Position numbers and translations under genes: made by a program. Positions 10,326 through 22,310 of a DNA stretch of 64,000 nt are shown one piece after another. Each line of letters begins with the position of its first letter. Position 1 is the stretch's first letter. The DNA comes from Gymnorhina tibicen (taxonomy: Eukaryota > Chordata > Aves > Passeriformes > Artamidae), in contig VXAZ01008133.1 in assembly GCA_013399875.1 (NCBI GenBank), positions 19,733-83,732 of the forward strand, written 5' to 3'. The notes beneath the pieces are model-generated. The model worked only from the letters and a program-made list of their open reading frames with translations, was not told where the DNA came from and did not search any database.

Positions 10326-13300
10326 CTACATACGTTTAATTGAGCTAACCAAGAGGGACATGGTTTTGTGTACAAAAGACTTTTGTATTTGATTTTATTG
10401 TAAAAAAACTTTTTCCCCATCTCCGCCTCACTCCTTTAAAAAAAAAAATATAAAGATGAAGCAAGCAGGAACAATGCTAATTACATTTTGTATGCAGTAA
10501 GAATGAGCAGGAGGATGGGGAGGCATGGAAAACAGGCCCCTGCAGAAAATGCGTGGAGGATGAAAACAAAGTTCTCCTGAGATGGATAGAAGTTTCAGTT
10601 CCACAGGCTTTGAAATGAATGGTTCAGATGTTGTGAACACAATGGATAGTAATGATGATTACTTTTGCCAATGCCTATGGTGATGTTATAAGCTAATTAT
10701 ATTAGTCATTTACGCAAAGGCAAGATGCCTTTGATAACTACTATTTGGAGCAACAATTCAGCATGTTGAGTCACTGTTAAGTCACTCTTAGAGACAGACT
10801 CCAACTTACACCCAAATGAGTCTTCAGCAACTTTGTTGGACACAGCAGTTTTACTCTGCATTTAAACCTTTATAGAAAAATCCAGTTCTGGCTATTTTTC
10901 TATATCCATTCCTTTTTATTTTTCACAGTTTGTCCTAATCACCTAATCCACATTTCATGGCACTGCATTAATGCACACACTGCATCTGAAGATACCTGAT
11001 GTCCATAAAAAATATTAGTCTCCATTTAGCTTTATCTATTTTGACATTTACTGCTCTGATTCTTTGGAGCCATTAATTTCTCATTAAATGACAGGGAATC
11101 CAGACGTATTACTCAGTGGGGAACATAAGCACCAAAATACTGTTTGTATCACTGAAAAAAACTTCTCCTTTAAATCCCTCTTGAGGAATATAACTAAGCA
11201 CCAGTTTTTCATGAAAAAATAAAAGTGCCCATCTTATTAACAAACCAGGATCATGCCCATCAAATTCCCATCAAATTCCCCCAAGGTATGAACAACTTTT
11301 CAGAGACAGGAAAAAGGAAAATGTTAATGCCTGATGATTTTAAAGGGCTGCACTTCAGGATTTTCTAGATGTTTCTGTATCATTAGAGGAAGGCAGATGT
11401 GACAACCAGCAACCTGTTTTAATATTCCACGTTACATCCTCCTCTGTAGTTCAAGATTTTCTTCCTGAGAATGAGACTGTGAGAACATCTGGGTCTCCAG
11501 TCTTTGGGCCCATTGGTCAAAGACTCTTCTCAGTCTTCACCCAAAATGGTCAAGACTGAGAGGAGCCAACCAGTTGTTTTAATTTGTCTCCTTGCACAGA
11601 TGCTTACCGAGGCCTCTGCCAGCAAAGCTGTACTCTGCAATATTATCTCAGTAAGCAGATCATGACCTACCATCCTAACACAGCTCTATTACCCACAGTG
11701 AAATCTTTCTGTTGGAAAATGGAAGGCAGAAAGTGTAAGAGATGTCCACCAATTTTGTGCTAGCAAATACATCTTCAGCACAGAAGTCAGTTTCCGTATG
11801 GCAGTGGGGCATAAAAGGGTACTTACTCAAGACAGGATCTTTTCTATAGGTCTGTAAGTCCACAGGTCTACAAGGCCATAAAGTGTCACAAACGTCTTCT
11901 AAATTCAACATAATTTATGGCTGCAATGGTAGTAAAGTGAAATTTCTGAGCCCTCCCAAGTTACTGTAGCTTAAAAGTCAATGAGACAAATGGAAATGTT
12001 TGTGCCCATTTCAAGAGCTGCACATACCATACATTCCTCTGTTTTTGACTGATCAATCTTCCTAAGGCTAAATGCTCCAGAGCCTTCCCAGGCAGGAGCT
12101 CAAAATTATCCCATCCTTAGATTCCTAGCAAATAAAGCCTGATTTCTGCCCTCCAGGTCATTTGGGATTCTTTACATATTCATGAATCTGATTTCTCAAT
12201 AACTGTACTACAGTTTTTAGTTGAAGGAAAAGAAAAATTACATGTGTGATGAATTTTCTTTGTTTTCAATTTGTCTCCTGACCTTTGACATCTTAATCCA
12301 TATTAACCCAAAGTTTTCAAACCTTGCATATATGACAACTATTGTGACTAGAATCCAATCAAGTCTTTATTAATAGCCACTGAATACTTAAATATGATCT
12401 TGTGGGGAAGATCAGAGCTGTCATCATTGTTAATGGAAAGCAGAAAGAGATTTTCAGAAAACTGTGTCAGGACTTCCCCAGACTCAAGTCACTTGAGGCT
12501 CGTATTGCTGCACATCATGAAAGCCTCCAGTAAGAAGAAATAGCAATTCACATGGCAAGGATACAAAATATAAAATTCAGAAATCATTCTTTGTCTCTAC
12601 TCACTTTTATGAGTCAGTAATTTTTACAAGTTACCTTTATTGTATATTTCCACTTCATAAATCGTTGAAATTGTTTTCAAGCACAAAATTGAAGGAGGCA
12701 CTGTTAGGGATACAATTTCTACTAACCCTTATATTAGCTAATTCCAAGCAACATGCAAGGCTCATCAGCAAGAAAATGCTTGTGTTTACACATAATATAT
12801 ATACAATGAGTATATTAATTTTTATAGCACAATTTATTCCAAACTTAGTAATTGTCAAGATCACTGACCACACAATGCTCACTGCTCCACAAATCACTGT
12901 CCATTTTCCAGCATTCTGACCAGCCCTGGTGCTGCTGTTACTTTTTTTTCCCTCAAGGGGTCAGTTCATTGTTTGATTCCTTTGAACTCTGCCTGATGCC
13001 AGGTGTTTAGAGGTGGATGAATAGTGACAATAGTATAACACACATTTCATGAAGAAATGACTTTCTGAAGGTCAGTTCCAGGAGCCTGAGTTTGAAATGT
13101 TATCTGAGTGAATATGGATTGCAGGAGAGGACTTGATTCTTGACCTATGGGCTTTTTCTGCTTGCTAATTTTGAAAGACACTTTAAAGCCTCTCCTGGAG
13201 AATCTTTCTTATTTGTACTGTCTTTTATCTAAAAAAGCATTTGATGTCCCTTTTGCTTGAGAGAAATCACTGTCTGAGTTTAAAAGTGGGAAGAAGATTC

Positions 13301-14664
13301 CTCTGTTGGATTGCTTTGTTGCTGGGTCTTTGTGACTTCCTTAACTTTCAAACACTAACTGTTCATATTTATAAATCTTGTCTGCTAGGCAAGAGTGTTA
13401 GGAATTTTTTGAGTAGCCATTATGCTGTGAAATCCTACTTGACACTTGCCCAGATAACACTGGCCCCCAGCTGCATAGCTGCAGTTTGTGATCCATCAGC
13501 ATTCAAAATCCAGTTTTTTCAAATTTCATCAAGACTTCAGTTACTTACAAACTGTTTCCTTTACAAATGCTATAGAGCCTGTGTAAAATTTACTTCTTGC
13601 AATATGTTGGTATTTCTGGTTTTTGTGTCTTGTCAAATCAGTAATATAGAAATGGAAGACAAAATTGGAAAAGAGAACAAAACTTAAAACTGTATAAAAT
13701 ATTTCGTTTTCATCCTTCCAGTTTGGTAGCAGTCAAAGGTAACATGCTGAGTTGTATAAAGATGGCATAACGAGAAATCACAAATATTATCCATATTTTC
13801 CAGTTCCTAATACAAATACCTTTTCATCTCATTAGGGCTCGCTATTTTTGAGGTAAATTATTCTGAAAGTAAAGTGTAGAAAAAATCATAAAGGCCATGT
13901 TATTATGGAATCTGAATGGGGAACTACCAGTTCAACCCTGTCCAAGTGGAGTTCAGAGTACAATTTTTTGTTGGTAGGAAAACGGACTACACAATTTTAT
14001 TATCTTCTCTTCTCCCAAATAACTTCTGAGCTCATTGTCCTATTTCAATCCAACCTGAAATTTCAAAGATTACTATGTTTCTATCAACTCATGAGAACTG
14101 TAAGTGGAAGGAGAGCAGGGACAAGGTTAGTGTCTCTTCTAAGGGGAAGCACTACTAAGTTTGGCTCCCTCACCCTGTGTTTGGCCGACCAGGCAGCATT
14201 GCATCTTGCCCTGCAGCTTCCCTGCACCTAGGGAATGATGTCACATGGGAAGGGAGGGAGATTAATTCAGTTCAGGGATTAAGAAACAAAAGCATTAGAT
14301 CTCATTAACTCTGCTGTTCTTGGAACAACAAACCCTCCTCCCCCCTGCCACCTCTATCCCGGTCAGCTTTTCTTTCAATATATAATAATATTAATCCCTT
14401 ACAGTTCTCAGCTCTATCTGGCAAGTCCTAAATTCTCTGAAATAGAGGACCAGTTTGTGATTCTTTTTTCCACTCTTGCTCACTTAAGTAGTCTCATTAA
14501 CCCCACTATTCATGTAAGCCACCTGCTGTTTGCTTGAGCAAAGAATGCATAAAAGTAAGCAAGAGCTTTGGGAAAAGTAAAATTTCTACTTATACAGTTC
14601 ACACGCCCAGTGCTGCATATATTGTTAACAATGGCACTACAAACACTTCCCATAAAAGAACATT

Positions 14665-14745
14665 TGGGACCAGATCCGTAGTTTTTTAACTCAATAAGAG
14701 TCTGATTTCAACAGAATTTTGGATCAAAGCCATAAAAAGCAAACT
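14665..14745. repeat. Possible ancient amniote repeat relic
   Basis: TTGGGACCAGATCCGTAG, then a central TGATTTCAACAGAATTTTGG and GGATCAAAGCC, resembles the old amniote repeat that begins 'GACCAGATCC' with a 'TTGACTTCAATGG' centre. It is highly diverged and the family is not named. Confidence 0.3.
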
Positions 14746-17700
14746 ACTTATGGAATCCAGCCTTTTACAAAATGAGCGATTGCTAGTAGGTGTATCACCA
14801 ACCTTCAGTATTTTAACACCACACCCTGACATATGAGATTATTCATTATTCTGTGGGAAAAAGACCTTTATATGTAAATCCTGGGAATACAGCAGATTAA
14901 AATCAGGTAGAGTACTTAAACACATTTGTAATAATTAATAAAAAATTACAAACAGGTGAGAGAGGATAACTGCCTCTGAAACATTTATTCTACTAGTAAT
15001 TTTATTACCATTGAATTCTTGCCAGCCAGGAAACACCTAGAGGCTCATGTTTCACACCCAGTATTGCAGAGGTGAAAAGGTAGAACATTCTGCCTTAACA
15101 AGTATGCAAAGAGCAACTTCAAGCGGAAACAAGTTTAGCACCCAGCTCTTACTGGCTCAGCCACAGAGAAACTCTCCATAATAACTTGCTCAGTTGCACA
15201 GCTTCTGTGAGACTGTGAGCTTCTTCTTTGGCTCTTGGCTGCGGGGAGGCATGTGGTGTGCACGCACGCTCCCCAAATCCACTTGCCCTGTGAAGGTTTC
15301 CCCTAACTAGATGCTTTTTCTGCCTGACTCCATGCCATATATATGTATTAAAAAAAAAGCATATCACAAGTTTATATTTGAAGAGAGCTAGCTAAGGAGC
15401 TACATTATAATCATGCAGGGTACAAACTGCATCTTTTCTAAACCAGCAATAAAATTTTGTAGTGGAATAATTATTCATCTCTTAAAGAATAAATCCTTCT
15501 GTTGTAATATACTATACAACCCAGAGGCATAGTGATCTCTCCAGATGACAGTAATTCTCACTATCCTTATCAAAAATGACAGTTGTTCCTCTGAAGCAGA
15601 TTGCCATGGTAAGGCACTAGCTGAAAAGCCAGTTTTGTTCTGTCACGATAGGAACCTATCCCAACTCTGCATACACTAACATCTTCCTTCTGTGAAAGCA
15701 AATAGAATAAATCTTTTCCATTTCTCCCCGAAATTTGTATGTCTGTTCATTGTGTGTGAAGTTGACTGGAAACCTAGATACACAGAGTAGAGCAGACAAA
15801 GTTGAGCTAAACAAAGGCAGCACAGAAATATTTGCTTGGCTTCAGCCAGATTCCCTCTTCACCTGCAAATATAGGGTCTTAGACATGCCTTTATCTAGTA
15901 TCCAGAACTACTCCTATTTAGGACATCCAAATAAGCATTAGGCATTTTTTCATGAATGTTGATCCATGTGTTTCTTCAGTACATGTTCTGTAATAGTGAT
16001 AGGAAAAAAATGTGTACCAATAAACTCATAAAATGGCACTCTAAATTCTTCAGTACTGTGCCTGACATCATCTCTGCCATGAGGAAGAATTGTGTTTGGT
16101 TTTTGCTTTTTAAACACAAGGCCACAGCGTTGGCTTTAACACAGATAAAATTATTGGCACCACTATTGACATTACTGCAGCTAGTACCACATAATCCTCC
16201 TGCCCAGAGTACTGGCACAGATGCAAGTAGATACACCTTGAAAGGAACTCGTTACAGACTGAAGTCAGTCCGATTTGGCCCAGGAAGAACAAGGTTTAAA
16301 ATAAGCACCAGCAAAATGGCATTTTGAATGCCAGTCTGTATCATCTAGCTCTGCAGACTGCTCTTGTATTCTTTCCCTGGGCAAAATGAAAATGTGGAAA
16401 ATGAACACGCTTTGGGGTGTGATATATTCTCATAATGATCATAGTCAAAGCACAGAAACTCAACACAGCTAACAGGGAGAAGGAAGCCTATGGTAGCATG
16501 GAAAAAACGCAGATGTTTCGGGCACATATACCTCTCTTAAGATAGAAATAGAATCTTTATATTTACATGATGTTTGCAATTGTTCAGGCAGAGACTGGTA
16601 GCTCTCCCATGCTGCTGAGGTGACCAGTAACACTACAGTGAGCACAGCCCTGTAGTAATCCAAAGGCTCACAGACATTCTTCAGGAAGGTTTGATGAACA
16701 AAATTATGAATTAAAAAAATTAATTAAATAAATTAATCTGTTCACAAATAATTCATAGAACAAAAATAATAATAATTCATAGGGAAAAACAAACTAGTAA
16801 GATGAGTCTGTAAACGATAGAGGTGGGAGGGAGAGAGAGCAAATCCATCTAGCTGCATGTGTATATTCATTACATCACTCAAATTTAATTTGTACCGGGA
16901 AGAAAGGAGGAGCCTTATCCCCTATCATCTTGCACATGATGAGATCATTTTCATCAATGCAAAACGAACATGGGGTCTTATTCCATCAGAATCCTGCATT
17001 CCTATTTAAGCATTTTACATCTACCACACACTGGTCTAACTGACCAGACATATTATCACCTCAGGCATATTGTCAGCCTGCATATGGAGCTAGCTAGGAT
17101 TAGCTAAAAGATACAGTTGGAATTATTTTTATAAATATGAAATAAATAGCAGAGGGTGGGGGGAGAATGCCAGCTTATGATAGTAAAGGTGGTTTAGCAT
17201 TATGTATATATCCATATAAAAATACATACATGTGGAAAATTTATACTTTGTTATAATTTGTTAGCACTCTGGACACATCATTTTTCATCATGTACTTTGA
17301 ACGAGAGAAAGATACACTTTATAAGAATCCTCCATGCTTATATTATAGCATCATTCTCTCTTAATAGCCTTCTGGCTATCCACATGCTTCATAGTAGAAA
17401 TTATCTGCCAAAATCACTTAATGCTGAAGATATCGTGGGACTGCAGGAAAAAGTCTACATTGTAGTTTGTCTTCATTTCTTCTTCGATTTCTTTATTTTT
17501 CCATCAATCACAATAGTTGATTCCTTAATGGTGCCCTTGAGAATCCCTACCAAGAAAGCAGAAAGACTACAGACTCTCTCTCAGTCAGATGTTTCAAGCG
17601 TTCTCTGAGGATCTTGTAAATCTTCTCTAATACAAAATGGATCATTCAAGTCTCAAAATGTTTAGTATAATCCTTCCTCCAGTCAGCCTAAGGGACCACA

Positions 17701-18109
17701 ATCCTCAGGGTTGCAGCCCTTCTCCTAATTTTCTGAGGTTTTGAAAATGTCAAGACTAATCTTAGATTCACATAGGGTTTTCTCTAAAATAAGTTGCTTG
17801 ACCTTTGTGTTTCACAGATATTCTGACTGATGAGAGGCAATTACAAGGAAAGTTTGTCACCATCTTTTTTTCCTTGGAATATTCATTGTCCTTCCTGCTA
17901 CCAGAAGCAGCTTTTAAGACTTCTGAAAACCTATAGTTATTGCTGATCCGACTTGAAACCTTTCAGCAGCTACAAGTTCTCTCCCGGCTGCATGGTGGCA
18001 GAGGAATTTTCTTCCCTCATAACATACAAGAATTGCCACAGTAATACATCAGTAGTAAGAATAGTACCCAAAGCATGTGAAAAGCTTTTTATTAACTGCT
18101 TTCATAGAT

Positions 18110-18235
18110 TTCTACAAAGGTGAGGAAATATTACTACCATTTTTAGGAGAAAACTCAAGCATTGGGAAACGATATGCGCTCAAGGTCACCCAGTAGGGGA
18201 AGGTCAGAGCTGCAAACACAAACTTGGTTTTATAA
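18110..18235 (-). repeat. MIR-type SINE relic
   Basis: The plus strand follows the reverse complement of the MIR core and 3' half. The landmarks in order are GAGGAAATATTACTACCATT, TTTTAGGAGAAAACTCAAGC (for 'TTTACAGATGAGGAAACTGAGGC'), GCTCAAGGTCACCCAGTAGG (for 'CCCAAGGTCACACAGCTAG') and GGTCAGAGCTGCAAACACAA (for 'GGCAGAGCTGGGATTCGAAC'). Order and spacing agree over about 120 bp. MIR is a tRNA-derived SINE shared across amniotes, so the copy is very old and inactive. MIR-derived sequence is sometimes used as an enhancer, but nothing here shows that. Confidence 0.65.
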
Positions 18236-20240
18236 GGCCACACATAGGATTCTAAACTTATTAACATCAGTTAGTGTTGTTCAGCAGATTAACCAATCAA
18301 TCACATACTTTTTCCATTTTCCATTTTAATATGGGCTCTGACACCTAGTCCCTCTAATAGCCTTGGTTAAGCCACTGAGAGGAATCACTTTTTATAGGCT
18401 AATGTCAAGGGTTTTTCTTCCTCACATGCAATTTAGGTTTTCATAATTTGCTTCCTGACTCTTATACTTGCACAAGGATAGACATATTTAATAACTGACT
18501 TTTTAAATTGTGCATCTTGCACTGACAAGTCTTGATTGAAGCAATCTGTAGATTTGTGCCCAAAAAAAGAACTTAAGATGCAAACCCAAGCATTCCACCT
18601 TTCCATATCTAAATATGTACACACAGAACTACCCTTCAGAAATATGACCTACAATGATGCCAGATGATACATGATAGTTGCCCATAAGTCTCCAAAATGC
18701 CATATTATTTTAAATTGCCATTTAATATCCTAAAATAGGAACACACATTCACAGACCACATTATGAACAACATAATTTAGCTTACTATGCCAGGAGGTTG
18801 GACGAATTATTTCATTGACCCAAGACCCAAATCTGGTCCTCTATTTGCTTATCCTGGCTAAAAACCAGTCAATTACATCTACAAAGAACAAAGAACAGAA
18901 ATATGAGTTTTCAGCATTTCACAATATTAAGGCCTAATCAGGGTCTTTCAACAGTTTTCAGTGTCATTTCAAGTGTCACACCACTGTGTTCTGGCAGTGG
19001 AGAGCACGTCTCCAGATTTCCGTGCCTTCAGACTTTGATGGAGATACTGCCACACCGCTGATCCTCAGGAAGCATGTCTGTAACGTGTTATGGATTCCAG
19101 GAAGGAACACATGATTTTTCCCTTTTCAGATGCCTTGCTACAATAGAGAGAAGGCAGAAAGATAAGGAAGGCAACCAGCAATTTTACCCAACATTCACTC
19201 TAAAATCTTTATCTGAAGGTGATGGGAAAATATAAAGATTCTCTCAAAGAGAACAATTTCTACTCAAAGGTATAAGAACAGGGCTAACATTTCCTGCGAT
19301 TTTCATCAACGTTTCTCAGTATTTTCCCTCTTCTATTATCACTGAGCTTGAAAGCTAAAGTAGTGTCCTCCATCAATAGCATATCTAACATGGCCATTCC
19401 TACAGTATTTCGAGATGGGCGAGGTTTGGATCTCTCCTTACATTTCTTGGTTATAAATGATGGAATGAATGTGCAAGTTGTAGGACTCCTTGCAGCTATT
19501 TTGTCTTAATGAACACACCTTGGGACACATTCTTTTCAGTGGGTATATCCCCTTCATTTCCTATTCTTAACACTTGCAGTGGAGCTACTTCAGAAGTAGC
19601 AAGTAACCTAAAATTTCAAATCTGATTTACTCTTTTTATAAGAAGGTTTTTAGTACAAATACTGAAATAAACACTTATGTGAAAAACACAAACTGTGAAA
19701 AGGGAAATATCTTTAGCAGGAGTAGATTTCACAAGTCTTCCTAACTTTATTACATTCCAGACAAAGTTACTAAGCACTCATTCTGCAGAGGTGTTACACC
19801 TATTGTGAGTGTCATGGAGAACTGTGAAGTTTCCTCATGCAGCATAGCACCATTACAGAAACACCTGTGTTAAAAATAACTTCAAGCTTGTCTACTCCAA
19901 AGTATTCCTTAAGCTTTAAAATGTTTCCTTTCTTACCTGATGCTTTAACACTTGCATTATGTTCCAGACCACAACTGTGACAGCAGAAGCATCATCTTTT
20001 TTCTCCCGTTCTTCTGACAAAGACTAGTACTTTGGTGACAAATAATTGCATCTACAGCTGTAATAAACACAGACAGAAGTGTGGCAAGTTGGAATGAAAA
20101 AATCCACAGTACAACATCTATTCATTTGGTGTTTGCTTCCTTGCCGTCACATAACTTGTGACAACCACAACCCTCTCCCACAAGTGGCACCATGCTGGTC
20201 TGGAGAAAGGCCCTCATCCAGCCGGAGATACGGCATCCAC
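18236..20240. other. Non-coding DNA, nothing recognised
   Basis: AT-rich, with only short chance frames. There is no recognisable repeat, RNA gene or promoter signature in these 2 kb. Confidence 0.5.
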
Positions 20241-20277
20241 TTCCACCCCAGTGTCCTACAACACTGCTGGGGTGGAA
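20241..20277. other. Strong hairpin with 11-bp perfect stem
   Basis: TTCCACCCCAG (20241-20251) pairs exactly with CTGGGGTGGAA (20267-20277). Inside, TGT and ACA can pair next to a 3-nt bulge, leaving a short loop. The stem is GC-rich in an AT-rich neighbourhood, so it would be stable as RNA. There is no evidence of transcription in the sequence, and it is shorter than a typical microRNA precursor. Confidence 0.7.
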
Positions 20278-21504
20278 CAGTAAGCCCAGACTAAGTCCTA
20301 GCATGCACCTGAATTGTTTCTAATGAGGGGAGTGAAGTGTTTCCCAAGATAAGTGAAGAAGAGTGGGACAGAATTGAGCTGAACAAACTTAAAAATATCT
20401 CATCATGAAACTGGTCTTAGGTAATCAGAATAGAATCACTATCTACTACAGCTCCTGCAGGAGTACAGAAGAATAAGATTATGGTTGCAATGGTCTTCAA
20501 GAGCGTTTCCTCTTTTGGGAAAGAACTTTCAACCAGCAAAACCCATACATCTGTCTTTTATATAACATTCTCCACCTAACTCAGTATGGCAAACATTCAA
20601 GAGGTAAGAGAAGTTCAGAATGTTGAAAAAGGGTGGAGTCCTTCCACCTCTTCACAGTTGTAAAGTTCAATGAGTTAGGGTCAAGTAAGGCAGCAGGGTG
20701 AGGCAGCTTGAGAAGTACAAAGCTTTTCACTTTTCACCCTCATCCTGGTGATCGTTAACACTCAGTAGAGCCTTTCCTTTGTGTATACTACAACATTTCT
20801 TGTAGAATCAATAACATCTCAGACCAAAGAAAAGCTACCCATAGTCTTCCCAGGAATAGCACATTCTCAATTCTCGTTCACTCCTTTATCTGCCAGCTGT
20901 TTTAACTGATTAGTCAAAGGCACACTCCTTGTTGACATAAAATGTGTGGCAAAAACAAGTGTATAAATGAATAATTATTTCCAACACTTGCAATGAGATT
21001 AAGCGCTTATTGGATTAGGAAAAGTAACAGGATTTAATGGGGTTATTTATGCTGCAACTCTAGTATAAAAATGTACAGTGCATGCATACATATCAGATTA
21101 CTATCTCTATAGTCCATCTAGCTATAACCATTTAAATATTTTATCTATACAGCACTAACACATTTCTGGTCTCTTCCTTTTTAGTACACTACAGGTGAGT
21201 GTCCTTGGGCATCTCTGTAGTGAACACGTGACACAGCTGTTATTGCCATTAGTCAACAAGCATTTTTCAGCATGAGCTAATTTTAGTAACATAACTTTCC
21301 CAGATCTGGGGACCTGCCTTTTAAGCCTCAGACACACACACAAAATGCCTCTCTCATTGCTTCTCCTCCCTCTGTATGTTGCTGGAGTCATCACACACAC
21401 TGCCACCCTTCATTGCAGTGTCTCTACAGCTTCCAGGGACAATGAAAGGAAGAGGAAAGGATTATTTGGCAAACCCACATATGAACCACTGTATTGGTTG
21501 TGTT
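20278..21504. other. Non-coding DNA, nothing recognised
   Basis: This is unassigned sequence up to the left end of the second LTR. Small overlapping frames near 21155-21500 on both strands are chance and run into the LTR. A short (AC)n patch lies near 21331-21343. Confidence 0.5.
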
Positions 21505-22310
21505 TGTCAAGGGTTTGGTGGCAGGAAGGTTGTAGGGGTGACCTCTGCAAGAAAAGGCTGGGGGCTGCACCCTGCTGGAGCCAGCTCCAGTGAGCTCCCC
21601 AGCAGCTCCAGTGAGCACACCACAGGACACAGCTGAGCCTGTCAGGGAATCTGGGTTGTCTCTGAAAACATATTTAGGAAAGGGTAGAAAACATCGGACA
21701 GGCAGAGGAGGAGGGGAAAAAAAAGAGTGAGAAACAACAGAGGAAACACCCATGTCAGAGGTGGAGGTTCTTCAGCAGCTCTAGGAGAGGACCATACCAT
21801 AGCAGATAGATATTCTTGAAGGAACAGCATCCCAGGAAGAGCCCACACTGCAACAGGTTTCTTCCCGAAGGACTGCAGCCCATGGAGAGGACCGACAGTG
21901 GAGCAGGGGAAAAGTGTGAGGAGGAAGGAGCAGCAGAGGGAAGCTGTTATGTATTAACTGTAACCTGCATTCTCCATCCTCCCTGCAACACTCAGTGGCA
22001 TCATGAGAGGAGTCACGACTGAAGGGGTGAAGTTAAGCCTGGGACAGGGGGAAGCAAAGGAGTTGTTTTAATGCTTGTGTTCTTGTTTCCCACTACCCAA
22101 ATCTATTTAAACTGACAATAAATTAAATTCATTTTCCCAAGATGAGCCTGTTTTGCCAATGACATAATTGACAAGTGATCTCCCTGTCCCTACCTCAACC
22201 CGCAAGCTTTCTCATTCTTGTTTTTTTCTTATTTTCTCCCCCTGTCCAGCTGAGGAGGTGGAGTACAGCTGGGTGGGCATTTGGCTGCTAGCCAAGATTA
22301 ACCCATCACA
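21505..22310 (+). mobile_element. Solo LTR related to the 5.1-6.0 kb LTR
   Basis: The element runs from TGTCAAGGGTTTGGTGGCAG to ...CAAGATTAACCCATCACA, giving TG...CA ends. Blocks shared with the first LTR include the ATATTTAGGAAAGGG segment, 'GAAGGACTGCAGCCCATGGA' with a following 'GTGGAGCAGGGG', GAGCCTGTTTTGCCAATGAC, AAGTGATCTCCCTGTCC and CCTGTCCAGCTGAGGAGGTG. This copy keeps the part lost from the first one: an AATAAA polyadenylation signal (22117-22122) inside AATAAATTAAATTCATTTTC, and the 3' end GCCAAGATTAACCCATCACA. No viral coding sequence flanks it. I find no target-site duplication (GTGTT on the left, CCATT on the right). The left end could lie 4 bp earlier, at TGTTTG. The ERVL-type assignment is from memory and less certain than the LTR call itself. 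Confidence 0.8.

Larger units (their letters stand above)
9691..18109. other. Long non-coding AT-rich stretch with two faint ancient-repeat traces
   Basis: I see no coding gene in these 8.4 kb. The longest chance frame, about 148 codons at 13241-13687 on the plus strand, is rich in Leu, Phe and Cys and has no recognisable family or motif. An 11-bp duplication (ATCAAATTCCC twice) lies near 11257-11279. The area around 16690-16790 is extremely AT-rich, with repeated ATTAAT and AATAAT words. No RNA genes or promoter islands were seen. Confidence 0.5.

Noticed and set aside
13241..13687. 148-codon plus-strand open frame
   Set aside because: Hydrophobic, compositionally biased and without recognisable motifs or promoter context; consistent with chance in AT-rich DNA.
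5992..21504. One provirus bounded by the two related LTRs
   Set aside because: The two LTRs differ in length and internal deletions, and the sequence between them has no retroviral coding remnants, so separate solo LTRs fit better.
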